A DNA stretch of 64,000 bases from Cyclina sinensis (Eukaryota; Mollusca; Bivalvia; Venerida; Veneridae), in assembly GCA_012932295.1 (NCBI GenBank), contig JAAONU010000001.1, positions 28,806,550-28,870,549 of the forward strand, in the 5' to 3' direction. Position numbers and translations under genes: made by a program. The first letter of the stretch is position 1; every line of letters begins with the position of its first letter. The notes beneath the pieces are model-generated. The model was not told where the DNA came from. It saw only the letters and a program-made list of their open reading frames with translations, and did not search any database. This document shows, piece after piece, positions 42,138-63,479 of this stretch.

Positions 42138-45100
42138 CTAGCTGGTATGCTTCTGGTTCCTTGGGTCAAAATTGTCCCATAACTTTTCAAATTCTGCTAT
42201 GTACAGTGACACAATGCGTTCATTGTTCAGAGCCATCAGATTTTCCTGGTTCCCTGAGATTGCCTGCCGAGTCCAATTAAAAGAACCATTCAGAAGAAGA
42301 GAACCATCAATTATAATGAACTTGTGGTGCATCAGGTATGATGAACTGTCTGTGCGTACGTTGATACCTGCAATCATTATAAACAAAATGCGTACAAGAA
42401 AGTGTAATTTTTATTTTTTCATCACAGAAAATCTTTACTGCATGATAAAGCTTTCCAGAAGTATATATGTCAAAAACAAAAATATAAAATTCAATGTTTA
42501 CTACTTCATAAATCATGATCTCTGTTGGGAATATCATATTCCTATCTTAAATAGATGGATAAAGTTTGCTACTAATAGTGAGAGAAATTACTAGTAATCA
42601 GAACCTAAGTAGTAGCAAGTAGTAACTATATGTAGTAACCAAACATAATAGACCAAAATAACTTCTGGTAACCAGCCATACCTTTTGATGATGTTCAAAG
42701 TATTCCTGATCAAGAAATAATAGGCTTAACTATGTGTGAGTTTGTTTTCTTTCTTTTACTTTGACTTCTCTGACATAAAATTATGTTTGTTAAAAAAAAT
42801 TATGACTTTAAATCAATGATATTTATACTTCTTAAATCTATATGAGTATTGCATCTGCAATAGAATGCAAATTTATACTAGTTAAATATTAACTGTTCTT
42901 TAAATCTCTAAATTGTGGTCGAGTCCATTTCGGCTATGTTTCTAAATGTTATTTTCCTTACAACACTGCTATTAGTTGAAAGTTTAGGCAGTCTTTTTAG
43001 TCACAATTTTCTTGTGCTCAATTTATAGATAAAGCCAGTGTTTCAATAATTTCAAACTAGAGCTACCACTAAATGTGATTAATACCCCCGCAAGACTGCT
43101 TCGGAACTGAGGAAGTTATTAGTAACAGAATAATTTGTAAAACAATTGAAATAGAGTTATGGTTGTGGGCAATTAAAGGTAGTTCTGGTTCTTGTTCATT
43201 GCATTTCCTGTCATTGTACTTGACCATTGCATGAAGTTGCATTGAATTCCAACCAGTAGTTTTCAAGTTATGCTCTGGACAAGAAAATCCAACAAAGGGC
43301 AATAATTGTGCATAAAGTGAAGATGGAGTTATAACTCTTGTACACTGCACTTCCACTCACTGTGCTTGACCATTGTATGAAGTTGCACTGAATTCTATCC
43401 ATTAGTTTTCAAGTTATGCTGCGGACAAGAAAATCCAACAAAGGGCAATAATTGTGAATAAAGTGAAGATGGAGTTATAACTCTTGTACACTGCACTTCC
43501 TATTATTGTGCTTGACCATTGTATGAAGTTGCACTGAATTCTAACCATCAGTTTTCAAGTTATGCTCCATACAAAGGAAAACCAACAAAGGGCAATAATT
43601 GTGCATAAAGTGAAGATGGAGTTATAACTCTTCTACACTGCACTTCCTGTTATTGTGCTTGATCACTGTATGAAGTTGCATTGAATTCCAACTATTTGTT
43701 TTACAGTAATGATCTGGACAAGGAAAAGTAACAAAGGGCAATAAGTGCATATAGTGAAGATGGAGTTATAGCTCTTGTACACTGCACTTCCTGTCATTGT
43801 GCTTGATCACTGTATGAAGTTGCACTGAATTCCAACCAGTAGTTTTCAAGTTATGCTCTGGATATGGAAAACCAACAAAGGGCAATAACTCTGCAAATTG
43901 TGAAAAAGATTTATGATTCTTGAACACTGTACTTCCTCTCATTTTGCTTGACCATTGTATGAAGTTGCACTGAATTCCAACCCGTTTTCAAGTTATGCTC
44001 TGGACAAGGAAAACCAACAAAGGGCAATATCTTTGCAAATAGTGAAGATGGAGTTATGGCTTTTATACAGTGCACTTCCTGTCATTAAGTTTGACCATTG
44101 CATGAAGTTGCACTGAATTCCAACCAGAAGTTTTCAAGTTATGCTCTGGATAAGGAAAACAAAGGGCAATAACTCTGAAGGCAGAGTTATACCTCTTGTA
44201 CAGTGCACTTCCTCTCGTTGTGCTTGACCATTGTATGAAGTTGCACTGAATTCCAACCAGTAGTTTTCAAGTTATGCTCCAAAAAAAAAAAACAACATAA
44301 AAGGGCAATAACTGCAAATACTGAAGATGGAGTTATGATTTTTGAACAGTGCACTTCCTCTCATTGTGCTTGACCATTGCATTAAGTTGCACTGAATTCC
44401 AACAGGTAGTTTTCAAGTTATGCTGCGGACAAGGAAATCCAACAAAGGGCAATAACTATGCATATACTGAAGATGGAGTTATTATTATTAAACACTGCAC
44501 TTCCTCTCATTGTGCCTGACCATTGTATCAAGTTGCACTGAATTCCAATGGGTAATTTTCAAGTTATGCTCAGGACAGGGAAAACCAACAAAGGAAAATA
44601 ACTCTGCAGAGACAACACAGAGTTAAGATTCTTAAACAATGCACTTCCTCTCATTGTGCCTGACTATTGTATGAAGTTGCAATGAATTCCAACCAGGATT
44701 TTTCAAGTTATGCTCCACACAAGGAAAACCAATAAAGGGCAATAACCCTGCAATTACTGAAGATGGAGTTATGATTCTTAAACACTGCACTTTCTCTCAT
44801 TGTGCTTGACCATTGTAATAAGTTGCAATGAATTCAAACCATTAGTATAACTTGGACAAGGAAATTGCAACATTCCGACCAACCCCCCCCCCCACCACCC
44901 CCGACTGACCACTGGGTGACTCCTATATACCCTGCAAACTTTGTTTTGGGGGTATAATGACTTGGTGCTGGCTTTCTCAGGTCAGTACACCAAAGCCTCC
45001 AAGCCTTGATTTTAAACAAGATGTTAGTCTATAAAACAATTAACATGCTAGTGTTCTGTGTAAATTGGTTTCATGATTACAATTCTTTCTAATTAATTAA

Positions 45101-46092
45101 AATTTTCATCATTGAGTAAAATAAATGTACTGTCAGCAGTTAGAAAGTGAATAGGAATAATGAATTAACATTCATTAGGAAACTGTGTTAATATTTTCTG
45201 TACCTAGGGATGTCCTACTGACCCAAAGTCAAGGTCACTGAGAGGTCAACACTTCACTTGTGTGTTTTATAGGACCTTATTTTAACCTTAACACTCAGCC
45301 GATCTCTCTTATCTTCCTTCACAAGTTCTGGTTCTTGTGTTCAAACATAGTCCAGCCAAAACCTGGTACATTGTATATTAGCATTATTACACAGAGCTTA
45401 AGATAATCGGGCTAAAATGAAAAGGGTTGTAATGTGAATGACATCTGTATTTACCAAGTCTCCTTTATGAACTTTCCATCACCCATTTTCATTTTGTCTC
45501 TTATTATGTGTGATATATTTTCAGAAGTATATATCAAGAACCTGATCTGGACTAGTATTTGCATGAGGATATCATTATAATCTGATTCTGAAAATTTAGC
45601 TTGGTCAGCAACTTTAAACTTCTATATTGTAATAGTACCTTCTTTCCTGAGATTCCATATTTGTGATCCAGTAATATTTATCTGTTCATCATCACATATC
45701 ACCCTTACATCAACATTGAGTTTTTGAGCTTCTATAAGTAAGTCTGCAAGTTCTGAGCAACATATCATTAAAACGCACACATCGATAGTTTCTTTTGCAG
45801 AAGCAATAAACTCGTACAAGCGACTAAGAGAATTAGGAATGTGTGTAAATCTACATCTGTGATTATTACAACCATATTCGCCGACGAAAAAGTCTTTGCA
45901 AGCAACCTGGTCGTCAGGAAAGAAGAGCACTTCTTCGATCACTTGTCTACTTTCACTTTGCCTTTTGTACTGCCAATGTCGTTTTCTAAATTTCTTGTAC
46001 AGAAAGTAAACTATTTCTGAAACAACACCACACGCCAGAGCGACACCACCCACTTTTATCCATTTAGAGTTCATTTTAAGCAACCTCGACAA
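42138..46092 (-). CDS. PLD6: mitochondrial cardiolipin hydrolase / Zucchini endonuclease
   Basis: Two exons, 46092-45639 and 42367-42138, join at phase 1 (GAAG|GTACTA and TTGCAG|GTATC) for 227 residues; family members are about 250. A membrane helix near the N-terminus (VGGVALACGVVSEIVYFLYK) would anchor it in the outer mitochondrial membrane. CNNHRCRFTH with an upstream Cys matches the small CCCH zinc motif of Zucchini. IDVCVLMICCSELADLLIEA opens the PLD fold. Exon 2 carries the single HKD motif, HHKFIIIDG followed by LLLNGSFNWT. One HKD per chain implies a homodimer. The family hydrolyses cardiolipin or cuts piRNA precursors. A second ATG six codons in (MNSKW) may be the true start. Confidence 0.93.
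43079..44959. repeat. satellite-like element filling the PLD6 intron
   Basis: About 12 units of about 145 bp, each with GACCATTGTATGAAGTTGCA, TTTTCAAGTTATGCTC and CAACAAAGGGCAATAA blocks. The array is bounded by AATACCCCCGC at 43080 and GGGGGTATAAT at 44950, an inverted pair like the hairpin starts of the other long-period repeats. It accounts for over half of the 3.3-kb intron. Confidence 0.85.
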
Positions 46093-47519
46093 TAAGCGGT
46101 GTCAATGACAGTATATAACAATAATTTTATAAGGTCACCGTTTTCCTGTAAACATTCATAAAATGCATTTCCGCTTCCGTTTCCAACATGGCAGCTTCGT
46201 AATTTGACAGGGTGTCGGAGGTTTCGTCACAATACTGGTTCGTCACACTTATTTTTCTGCACTAGACAGGTTGAGGTTTCGTCACACTTAATTTATATAG
46301 TGTATATGTAATAGTTATTAGGTGTTGGCAAACAACCAATTATTTTGGGTGTAATTAAATAATCGATTTTTTTAATTTGTAAGTTTGCAACAATGATTGT
46401 TGTAAAGAATAAGATATTAGTATAATTATAATGTTTGTGACGTTTGCCTTGAAAATAAATTAATGAATTAAAATGAATGACGTATAATTATAATGTTTGT
46501 TATGTGTTTGCATTGAAAAAAGAAGAATATATTTACTCAATTTAAATACAAATCTTATTATTTTTAGGAGGAAGATGGGCATATATTAGTCAAACCGTCC
46601 GTCTGTCTGTCCGTCCGGATTTCATGTCCGCTCAATAACTTTGTCATTCCTTGATGGATTTTGATGATATTTGGCAAAAATATTCACTACCATCTGACTA
46701 TGTGTCACTTACATTCAACATTATGGGCTACAGACCTACTGAGACTTCCACACCATTTCTGTCTTAAATGTCTGCAGCTAATATCTTTCCAGACATGAAG
46801 TTTATTCATGTAGTGTCCAACCTCCCCTTCATTCTGCAATAAATGAAAACGTAAAAAGGGAGTTTAGTTATTTTTTTAATTAATACCTTCAACATATATA
46901 GAACATAAAACCATAGCATAGCACATTGTTATAAGACAAAAAAAATGAACGTGACAGTGACAGAAGAAATATAAAACATAGTACATCAAACGTTACATTT
47001 ACAGTAGTAGACCCAACAAGAAAATTTAAAACATAGTACATTAAACAAAACAGACCCAGATCAGACAACCAACACTTCTGTGAGATTTTTTTATCATAGC
47101 ACATTGCAATCATGTGAAACATAAAAAGAAACACATAAAACATAGAATATTAAACAAAGCAGACCCAGATCAGACAACACTTCTGTGAGATTTTTTATCA
47201 TAGCACATTGCAATAAAACATAAAAAGAAACACATAAAACATAGAACATTAAACATAGTGGACCCAGATCTGACAACACGCTGTACTTGGTGAGAATCCA
47301 AACGAATTTTGCTAAATCACCATTGCATTCAATATACAATAGGTGTGAATTATTCTATAATATCGGTGTGACGAAACCTCTTTTTTATTACTATATGAAT
47401 AACTGTGACGAACCGGTAGTGTGACGAAACCTCCGTAATTCATTTGACAGGTGTTCAGGTCGTGAAATAATCAACTTTAAAAGGACCCTCTTTGCAGAAA
47501 AAACAGTCACTTTCACAAG
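46093..47519. promoter_or_regulatory. shared upstream region of the PLD6 and TVP23 genes
   Basis: The two start codons are 1.43 kb apart and point away from each other, so the interval should hold both promoters. Most of it (46218-47440) is a TIR element. The non-repeat remainder is about 125 bp next to PLD6 and 80 bp next to TVP23. No TATA box is convincing. Confidence 0.5.
46218..47440. mobile_element. 1.2-kb TIR element between PLD6 and TVP23
   Basis: Left end GAGGTTTCGTCACAATACTG and right end, on the other strand, GAGGTTTCGTCACACTACCG. Each arm also has a GGTTCGTCACA and a second AGGTTTCGTCAC about 60 bp in. The interior has a GTCCGTCTGTCTGTCCGTCC block and two to three copies of a roughly 100-bp repeat (46880-47340). 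There is no transposase. CGTAATT..TTGACAGG..GTGT occurs just outside both ends. Confidence 0.78.
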
Positions 47520-56555
<9,036 letters not shown>

Positions 56556-57173
56556 GGATGGCAGTCATGCAATACAGAGATGTGATACACTGTATATACT
56601 TTGGGATACATGAACTGAGGGTTAATCACTTACGGAGATTCATTATTTATTTTGTTTGACAGCTTTTCAAAGAATGTGATTCTTTTAGTCAAAAAACTTT
56701 GTCAGGAAAAGTGTGGCAGAGAAGTTGAAATGAGGATTCCATGAGAAAAACAATTGCCTGGATTTATAATAGAACATTGCTGTGACCATTTCATAAAGGA
56801 TGCATTTTATTTTTATTTATGGATGTAAATATTGTACAAGTAAGGTGGTCCAATAACTGGACTAAATGCTGTTTAACAATGGTGAAACAGTGTGTGCATT
56901 TGTTTACATTCCAGAACAAGATGGTGTTTCACATGACATGTTCATGTAGTTTTAAAATTCAAAATATGATGTCAGAAACTGAATATCCTTTCTTCAACCA
57001 ACTGTGTTTTCTAGATGGACGACCAGAAAGGTACAGAATATGAACAAACTTTGAACTGGAAGAGGGGAGTGCTGAGGTTATAGTGCAAACCCATAATGGG
57101 CTAAAATTATTATTTATTGTGAAAAGTTTTGAAAGCTGGGAAAAAATCAAGTTTTAATTAATGAGTTATTTTT
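56556..57173 (+). other. TVP23 3' region
   Basis: Probably 3' UTR and downstream flank. Unique AT-rich DNA without a convincing AATAAA before the repeat that starts at 57174. Confidence 0.4.
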
Positions 57174-58912
57174 TAGCTCACCTGTCACGTAGTGACAGAG
57201 TGAGCTTTTCTGATCACCTTTTGTCCGTCGTCCGTCCGTCCGTCCGTCCGTCCGTCCGTCCACAATTAGTTCGTTAACACTCTAGTGGTCACATTTTTGC
57301 CTCAATTGTCATGAAACTTGCACGGGATGTTTGTCTCATTGATATCTCGGACGAGTTCGAACATGGGTTATCAGGGTTGGAAAACTAGGTCACAGAGCCC
57401 AAATATAGAAAAACCTTGTTAACACTCTATAGGCTACTTTTTCAGTCCAAATATCCTGGAAATTTGTCAGAAAGGTTCTATTGATGATTTCTAGCTCAAG
57501 TTCAAATATGGGTAATCTGGGTTCAAAAACTAGGTCACGGAGCCCAAAAATAGAAAAATCTTGTTAACACTCTAGAGGTTACATTTTCAGCCCAAATAAT
57601 CTGGAATTTTGTCAAAAAGGTTGTTTTGACAATTTCTAGGTCAAGTTCAAATATGGGTCATATGGGGTCAAAAACTAGGTCACAGAGCCCAAATATGAAA
57701 AAACCTTGTTAACACTCTAGAGGTTACATTTTCAGCCCAAATAATCTGGAAATTTGTCAGAAAGGTTGCTTTGACAATTTCTAGGTCAAGTTTAAATATG
57801 GGTCATCTGGGGTCAAAAACTAGGTCACGGAGCCCAAATATGGAAAAACCTTGTTAACACTCTAGAGGTTACATTTTCAGCCCAAATAATCTGGAAATTT
57901 GTCAGAAAAGTTGCCTTGAGGATTTCTAGATCAAGTTCGAATATGGGTCATCTGGAGTCACAAACTAGGTCACAGAGTCCAAATATGGAAAAACCTTGTT
58001 AACATTCTAAAGGTAGCAATTTCAGTCCAAATAACGTGGAAATTTGTCAGAAAGGTTCTATCGATGATTTCTAGCTTAGTTTTGAATATAGGTTTTCTGG
58101 GGTCAAAAACTAGGTCACAGAGCCCGAAAGTAGAAAAACCTTGTTAATCCTCTAGAGGTTACATTTTTAGTCTAAATGTCCTTGAAATTTGTCAGAAAGA
58201 TTGTTTCAAAGATTTCTAGCTCAGGTTTGGATATGGGTTATCTGGGATCAAAAACTAGGTCACATGGTTCAAATATGTAAAAAACTTTTTAACACTCCAG
58301 AGGTTACATTTTCAGTCCAAATATCCTGGAAATTTGTCAGACAGGTTTTCTTGATGATTTCTAGCTCAAGTTGGAGTATGGGTCATCTTGGGTCAAAAAC
58401 TAGGTCACAGAGCCCAAATATGGAAAAAACTTGTTAACACTCTAGAGGTAACATTTTAATTCCAAATAACCTGGAAATTTGTCAGAAAGCATAATTCTAT
58501 GGTTTCTAGGTCAAATTTGAATATGGGTCATCTGAAGTCAAAACATTTAGGTCACAGAGCCCAAATATTGAAAAACTTTGTACACACTCTAGAGGCTACA
58601 TTTTCAGTCCAAATGTCCTGGAAATTTGTCAGAAAGGTTGTTTTGATGATTTGTAGCTCAGGTTTGGATATGGGTAATCTGGGGTCAAAAACTAGGTCAT
58701 AGAGCCCAAATATGGAAAAAATCTTGTTAACACTCTAGAGATAACATTTTCAGTACAAATAACCTTGAAATTTGTCAAAGAGATTGTTTCAATAATTTCT
58801 AGGTCAAGTTTGAATATGGGCCATCTGGGGTCAAATAACCAGGTCCATAGCAACTTTGTTTAAAGCAGTCATACTCAGGTGAGCGATACAGGGCCATCAT
58901 GGCCCTCTTGTT
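57174..58912 (+). mobile_element. long-period repeat element with distinct ends
   Basis: Starts TTAGCTCACCTGTCACGTAG with a small hairpin, then GTCCGTCC repeats, then about 12 units of about 145 bp (TTAACACTCTAGAGG, AAATTTGTCAGAAAGG, AAAAACTAGGTCACAGAGCC), and ends AGGTGAGCGATACAGGGCCA followed by TCATGGCCCTCTTGTTT. The last block is a GGGCCATCATGGCCC hairpin. The same terminal block ends other repeats in the window. No protein is encoded. Confidence 0.8.
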
Positions 58913-60070
58913 TGCTCATCTGCTCAAGGTGAGCTTTTCTGATCGTTCTGTTTCTGTCGTGTGCCATGAAGTGGCGTCAAACTTTTTCTTTAAACAACAT
59001 CTCCTCCTTAACCACCACATCAAAGTTGATAAAACTTTGCTGGCATATTCCTTGCCTGAAGATTTACCAAAGTTGTTCAAAGAATTGAATTCCATCAAGA
59101 ACTCTGATTGCTGTGGCAACAGAAAGAAAGAATTTGAAGTCGTCTTTTCTAAAATCACAAGACCTAGAGCTTAGGTATTTTGTGATCACCTAGAATTCTT
59201 CTACCCAGTTTTTTTAAATTATGCCCCAGGGGTCATAATTGCCCATAAATGCCCCTGCCCCAGGAATCAATTTATTTTACATAAGCTTATATAGGGAAAA
59301 CTTGGAAAATCTTTTTGTCTGAAACCAGAAGCCCTAAAGCTAAGTGTTTTTGCATTGAGCATCAGCTGGAGGTCCTCTACTAAGTTTGTCCAAATTATGC
59401 ATCTTTGATCAATTTTTAGTCAGTCTTAGCACTACCCTGGGGGCCACTTAATTTTGTGTAGGGTTATATAGGGAAGAATTTTAAAAAAATCCTGTCTGAA
59501 ACCTTATGCCATTAAGCTTAAATATTTTGTATGTTGCATTGTTTAGAAGACTTCTTCTAAGTTTGTTCAAATTGTATCCCTGTGGGTTAGAATTTTCCCT
59601 GCACAGGGGGTCCTGTTTGTGTAAAATATTTAATCTGTGAAAATCTTCTTTAATATGAGAAACTGTAAGGCTTAGACATTAGGTATTTTGTATGAAGCAT
59701 TGTATAGTTGACCTCTACAAAGATAGTTAAAGTTATTTCCCTAGTCTCAACATTGACCCCCACCCAAGGGTCACTTGTTTTACATTGAGTTTGTGTAGGA
59801 AAAACTTGGAAAATCTTCTTGTCTGAAACTGTATGCCCTAGAGCTTAAATATTATTTATGTAGCATTGTTTAGTTCATACATACCTCTCTTTTTCAAGTT
59901 ATGTCCCTGGAGTCGATATCGGCCACACCACAGGGTTCTACTTGTACAAAATATAAGATCTTTTAAAATAAAATCAATTCATTTTGCTTCTGATGTTTTG
60001 CTCATCAACAGAACCACTGCCAAGATACTCAGGTGTGCGACCCAGGGCCATCATAACCATCTTGTTTTCA
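58913..60070 (+). mobile_element. second copy of the same repeat type, different interior
   Basis: Begins with GGTGAGCTTTTCTGATCG and ends ACTCAGGTGTGCGACCCAGG, GCCATCATAACCATCTTG. The interior is a degenerate unit of about 190 bp (TTGTCTGAAACC, AAGTTTGTCCAAATTATG) related to intron 5 of TVP23. A 91-codon frame at 58899-59174 has no recognisable domain. Confidence 0.6.
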
Positions 60071-60670
60071 AAGACGTAGAGAAAACTGCAGAGCCTAGAG
60101 AAGAGATATTTAGTTTGTAGCACTGCCTAACAACCAAGATTGTTCAAATTATGTCTGGGGTCAGTATTTATATTTGTACATACACATTTTATACTTATTA
60201 TCTTAAGTAATTCAGAACCAAATTTGCTCAGTGACCTAAACCTTGGAACAGTAATTTATCCTATATAGAATATTTAAGTCTTTTCTCAAACCACAATGCC
60301 AAGATCTTATATGGAAAAAACAAAAAAATGGCTTTATAAGTTCAGGAAGAACCTTCATGTTCACACCCTTTCCTTCTTGTGACCTACCTTGACCTACTTT
60401 CAGTTTTTTGATGATATGTGTATGAAATTTTAACCATTATGTGCAGCTTTGCTTCAATTTTACACTGACCTTCCTTCTTTCTGAACTTCAGCATTGGAGT
60501 TTAAACTGCATGCATAATTTTGCTTGCACAAGTGATGGAACTTGCCATTAAGTGAACGTAATTTTTTATGTCAGAGTATACTGTTCTTTAAATTAATGTG
60601 TTTCATTGGCCATGCTATAAAGAGCTATGTAACTCAAGTCAGTGATATAGGGTCATAGTTGCCCTCTTGT
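60071..60670 (+). repeat. third, degenerate copy of the repeat type
   Basis: Ends with CAAGTCAGTGATATAGGGTC and TTGCCCTCTTGTCA, a weakened version of the terminal block. Confidence 0.5.
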
Positions 60671-62290
60671 CATTAAACTAAGTTGTATGTAGATCTAAGG
60701 TCATTGGCTTTAATTCCACCAAGTGTGAGAGTCTACAGTGACTTTCCACAGTTCCAGCAGTTTGAAACCACAAGTGAGTCTTCAAGCTAGAATAACAGAA
60801 GTTTGGAGGACATGTTCTCAGTTGATAACTGTGTAAGTTTACAATTAAAAACATATACAGGTATGTAGAAGAGCAATGAACTGTTATCCCAATTAAATCC
60901 AGGGTAAAGAACACATGCTAGAAAAATTGAACTGTTCACCTTCTTACATGTCTGGAGACCCAGTTTTTGTCTCAGCAGTTTGTATTTCCCCTAATTTCAT
61001 ATTGGCCCAAGCCTGCAACACATTTAAAATATTTCTTTAACATTCTTTACATTTTGAAAGCATGTATTCAGTCAGTCATCACAAAATCATGTCGGGTTTA
61101 AATTTCCTGGTGTAGATATTTGGGAAGACTTCTTGCATAACATTCATTTTGTATGTAATATTTCATCTGTTTAATGCAATTTAGTGCCAGAACACTTTCT
61201 TTGTTTAATAGTGAAATTAATGGGTTATGAATTTTATTGATACTTCACTTTATTTTGAAAAAAATAAATAAATATTGAATTTATATGAAAAAGATATTGA
61301 TTCCACCAATCTATTTTTAGATAGTCACAACTTGCCTAGTTAGCTTAGTGTATTTGGTACCTAGCCAACAGCCTAGTACCTTGTCTGTTACTGAGTAAAT
61401 TATGAGTAAATTATCTTCACAAAAATGCTGAAATACTTATCACAAATCAGAATGGCAGATTTGGCAATAGGAGACAAAACTGGTCAAGCCAACAACCACC
61501 CTACAATTCACAAATTTCTTTACAAGAATGTAAGATACATGTACTTTTAAATGAATTCTCCGTATTGCTACATTTGGGGATTTCTTACCATATAATGAAG
61601 AAGGTGATAAAAATAATATAGAAGAAAAGTAAGAAAGCAAATGTTAATACACATGTATGTATGTTGTGTGTTTCAAACTACAATGCCTTGATTGTATATT
61701 GCAAAGTATTTTATTTCTTTTTACCGAAACTCGAGAAGACTGCTAATTGGAAAGAAAAACCTCTCTGAGTTCATGAAATTACAAGTTGTTCTTTTAAAAA
61801 TCTAAAGCGATATAAATTGTGACACGCAAAAGAATCATAATTATTTTGTTGATAAAATTATAAGATGATGATTTAATAAACGAACGTACCGTATTAAACT
61901 GCAAAAACTTGATGCTTACCAGTACTTTCATCGGACTGATGTGAGGGAGACATACATGTATCCGTGTATATATATGTGTGTGTGTGTGTGTTTCATTCAC
62001 ACCAGGTGTTATTTATTACCTATAGGCATTTTGGTCCCTCAAAGGCAAATTAGGTCATAAAGATGAAATGCCAAACAGTTTTGAGATGCTCAAAAGACAA
62101 TTAGCGGTGACTGATCCAAAGTAAGGCGATATGTCACACTCTGTAGTATGTCCTTCATATCATTAGACACCGCATTAGGCAAACAAAGTTTTACTGAGTC
62201 TTATCAAGGTCTCTCATCATTGAACTTAATATTGACACAATATAAAATGCCTTGCTAAATAGACTTTGAAACTAGAAAGTTATAAGATAG
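60671..62290. other. unique AT-rich intergenic DNA, no gene seen
   Basis: No coding signal recognised. A short (TG)n run lies at about 61975-61992. Confidence 0.45.
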
Positions 62291-63245
62291 GCAGTTATGC
62301 ACCCCTTGAAGAAGGGAGGTATATTGTTCTGCAGATGTAGGTAGGTAGATTGGTCGGTCGGTCAGTAGACCACATCGTTTCTGCTGAATAGCCAGTGTAC
62401 AAATTAATCTACACCCTTCAAATGTCATAGGATGTCTGCCCTTATTGAGTAGAAGACCCCTATTGTTTTAGGGGTCAGTATCACTGTTACCTTGAATTTG
62501 AAAACCATGTCTCCTCAATAACTTGAGTACCATTTGACCCGCAGCTTTCAAACTTTACTGAGTGATTGCTCTTATTGAATAGAAGATCCCTATTTTGGGA
62601 TCAGTAGTTCAAAGGTCAAGGTCACTTTCGTGCTGATCTTGAAAACCATGTCCACTCAGTAACTCGAGTACCATTTGACCTTCACCCTTCAAACTTCATA
62701 GGGTGGTTGCCTTTATTCAGTAGAAAACACCTATTGTTTTTAAGGTTAAAAGGTCAAGCTCGTGGTTACGTTCAATTTAAAAATCGTTTCCGCTGAATAA
62801 CTCTAGATCCATTTGACCTACACTCTTCAAACTTTGTAATATTGTTGATCTAACTGAGAAGCACTTCCCATTTTCCGCTGAATAACTCAAGTATCATTTG
62901 ACCCACTAACTTCAGACTTGATAGATCAGCTGCCCTTATTTAGTAGAAGACCGCTTTTGTTTTTGGCGTGAGTAGGTTAAAGGTCAAGGTCACCATAACC
63001 TTGAATTTGAAAACTGTTTCTACTCAATAACTCTAGTACCATTTGACCTTCACCGTTCGAACCTCATAGAGTGCTTGACGTTATTGAGTAAAAGAACCCC
63101 ACCGTTTTTTTGTCAGTGGGTCAAAGGTCAAGGTCACTGTCTCCTTTAATTTGAAAACTGTTCTGCTCAATAACTTGAGTAACATTTGACACACAGCCTG
63201 TCTTCAAACAGCCAGAGGGGCATACATGTCATTCTGACATTTCTT
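62291..63245 (+). repeat. tandem array, period about 145 bp, with hairpin-like start
   Basis: Starts CACCCCTTGAAGAAGGGAGG, then GGTCGGTCGGTCAGTAGACC and about six units with CAATAACTTGAGTACCATTT-like and AGTAGAAGACCCCTATTG-like blocks. It ends GGGGCATACATGTCATTCTG. Same architecture as 50440-51710 with diverged sequence. Confidence 0.8.
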
Positions 63246-63249
63246 GTTT

Positions 63250-63375
63250 TTAAAGAGGGGCCGATCAGTGGTCCAGTAGTAAGGCGCTTTGTAATCAAGG
63301 GTGGCGAGTTCGATCCCCCACTTCCCCACAAGCATCACTGTCAGTTGGGTGAGACGTTAAACAGAGGTCCCTTGT
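63250..63375 (+). repeat. tRNA-derived SINE
   Basis: Box A-like GTGGTCCAGTAGTAAGGCG and box B GCGAGTTCGATCCCC about 35 nt later, followed by GAGACGTTAAACAGAGGTCC, a tail I associate with molluscan SINEs. Not a functional tRNA, since the acceptor stem is absent. Confidence 0.65.
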
Positions 63376-63479
63376 ATCAGTACTATACACTGAATATGGA
63401 AAGCAGGAGTGTCTCAGATATAGTGCTATATGTCCCCGAAGAGTGGCATAAAGTAAGTCCCACTGTCTGTCCGTTTCAT

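Noticed and set aside
58899..59174. 91-codon plus-strand frame
   Set aside because: It starts inside a repeat terminus, overlaps an equally long antisense frame and shows no domain.
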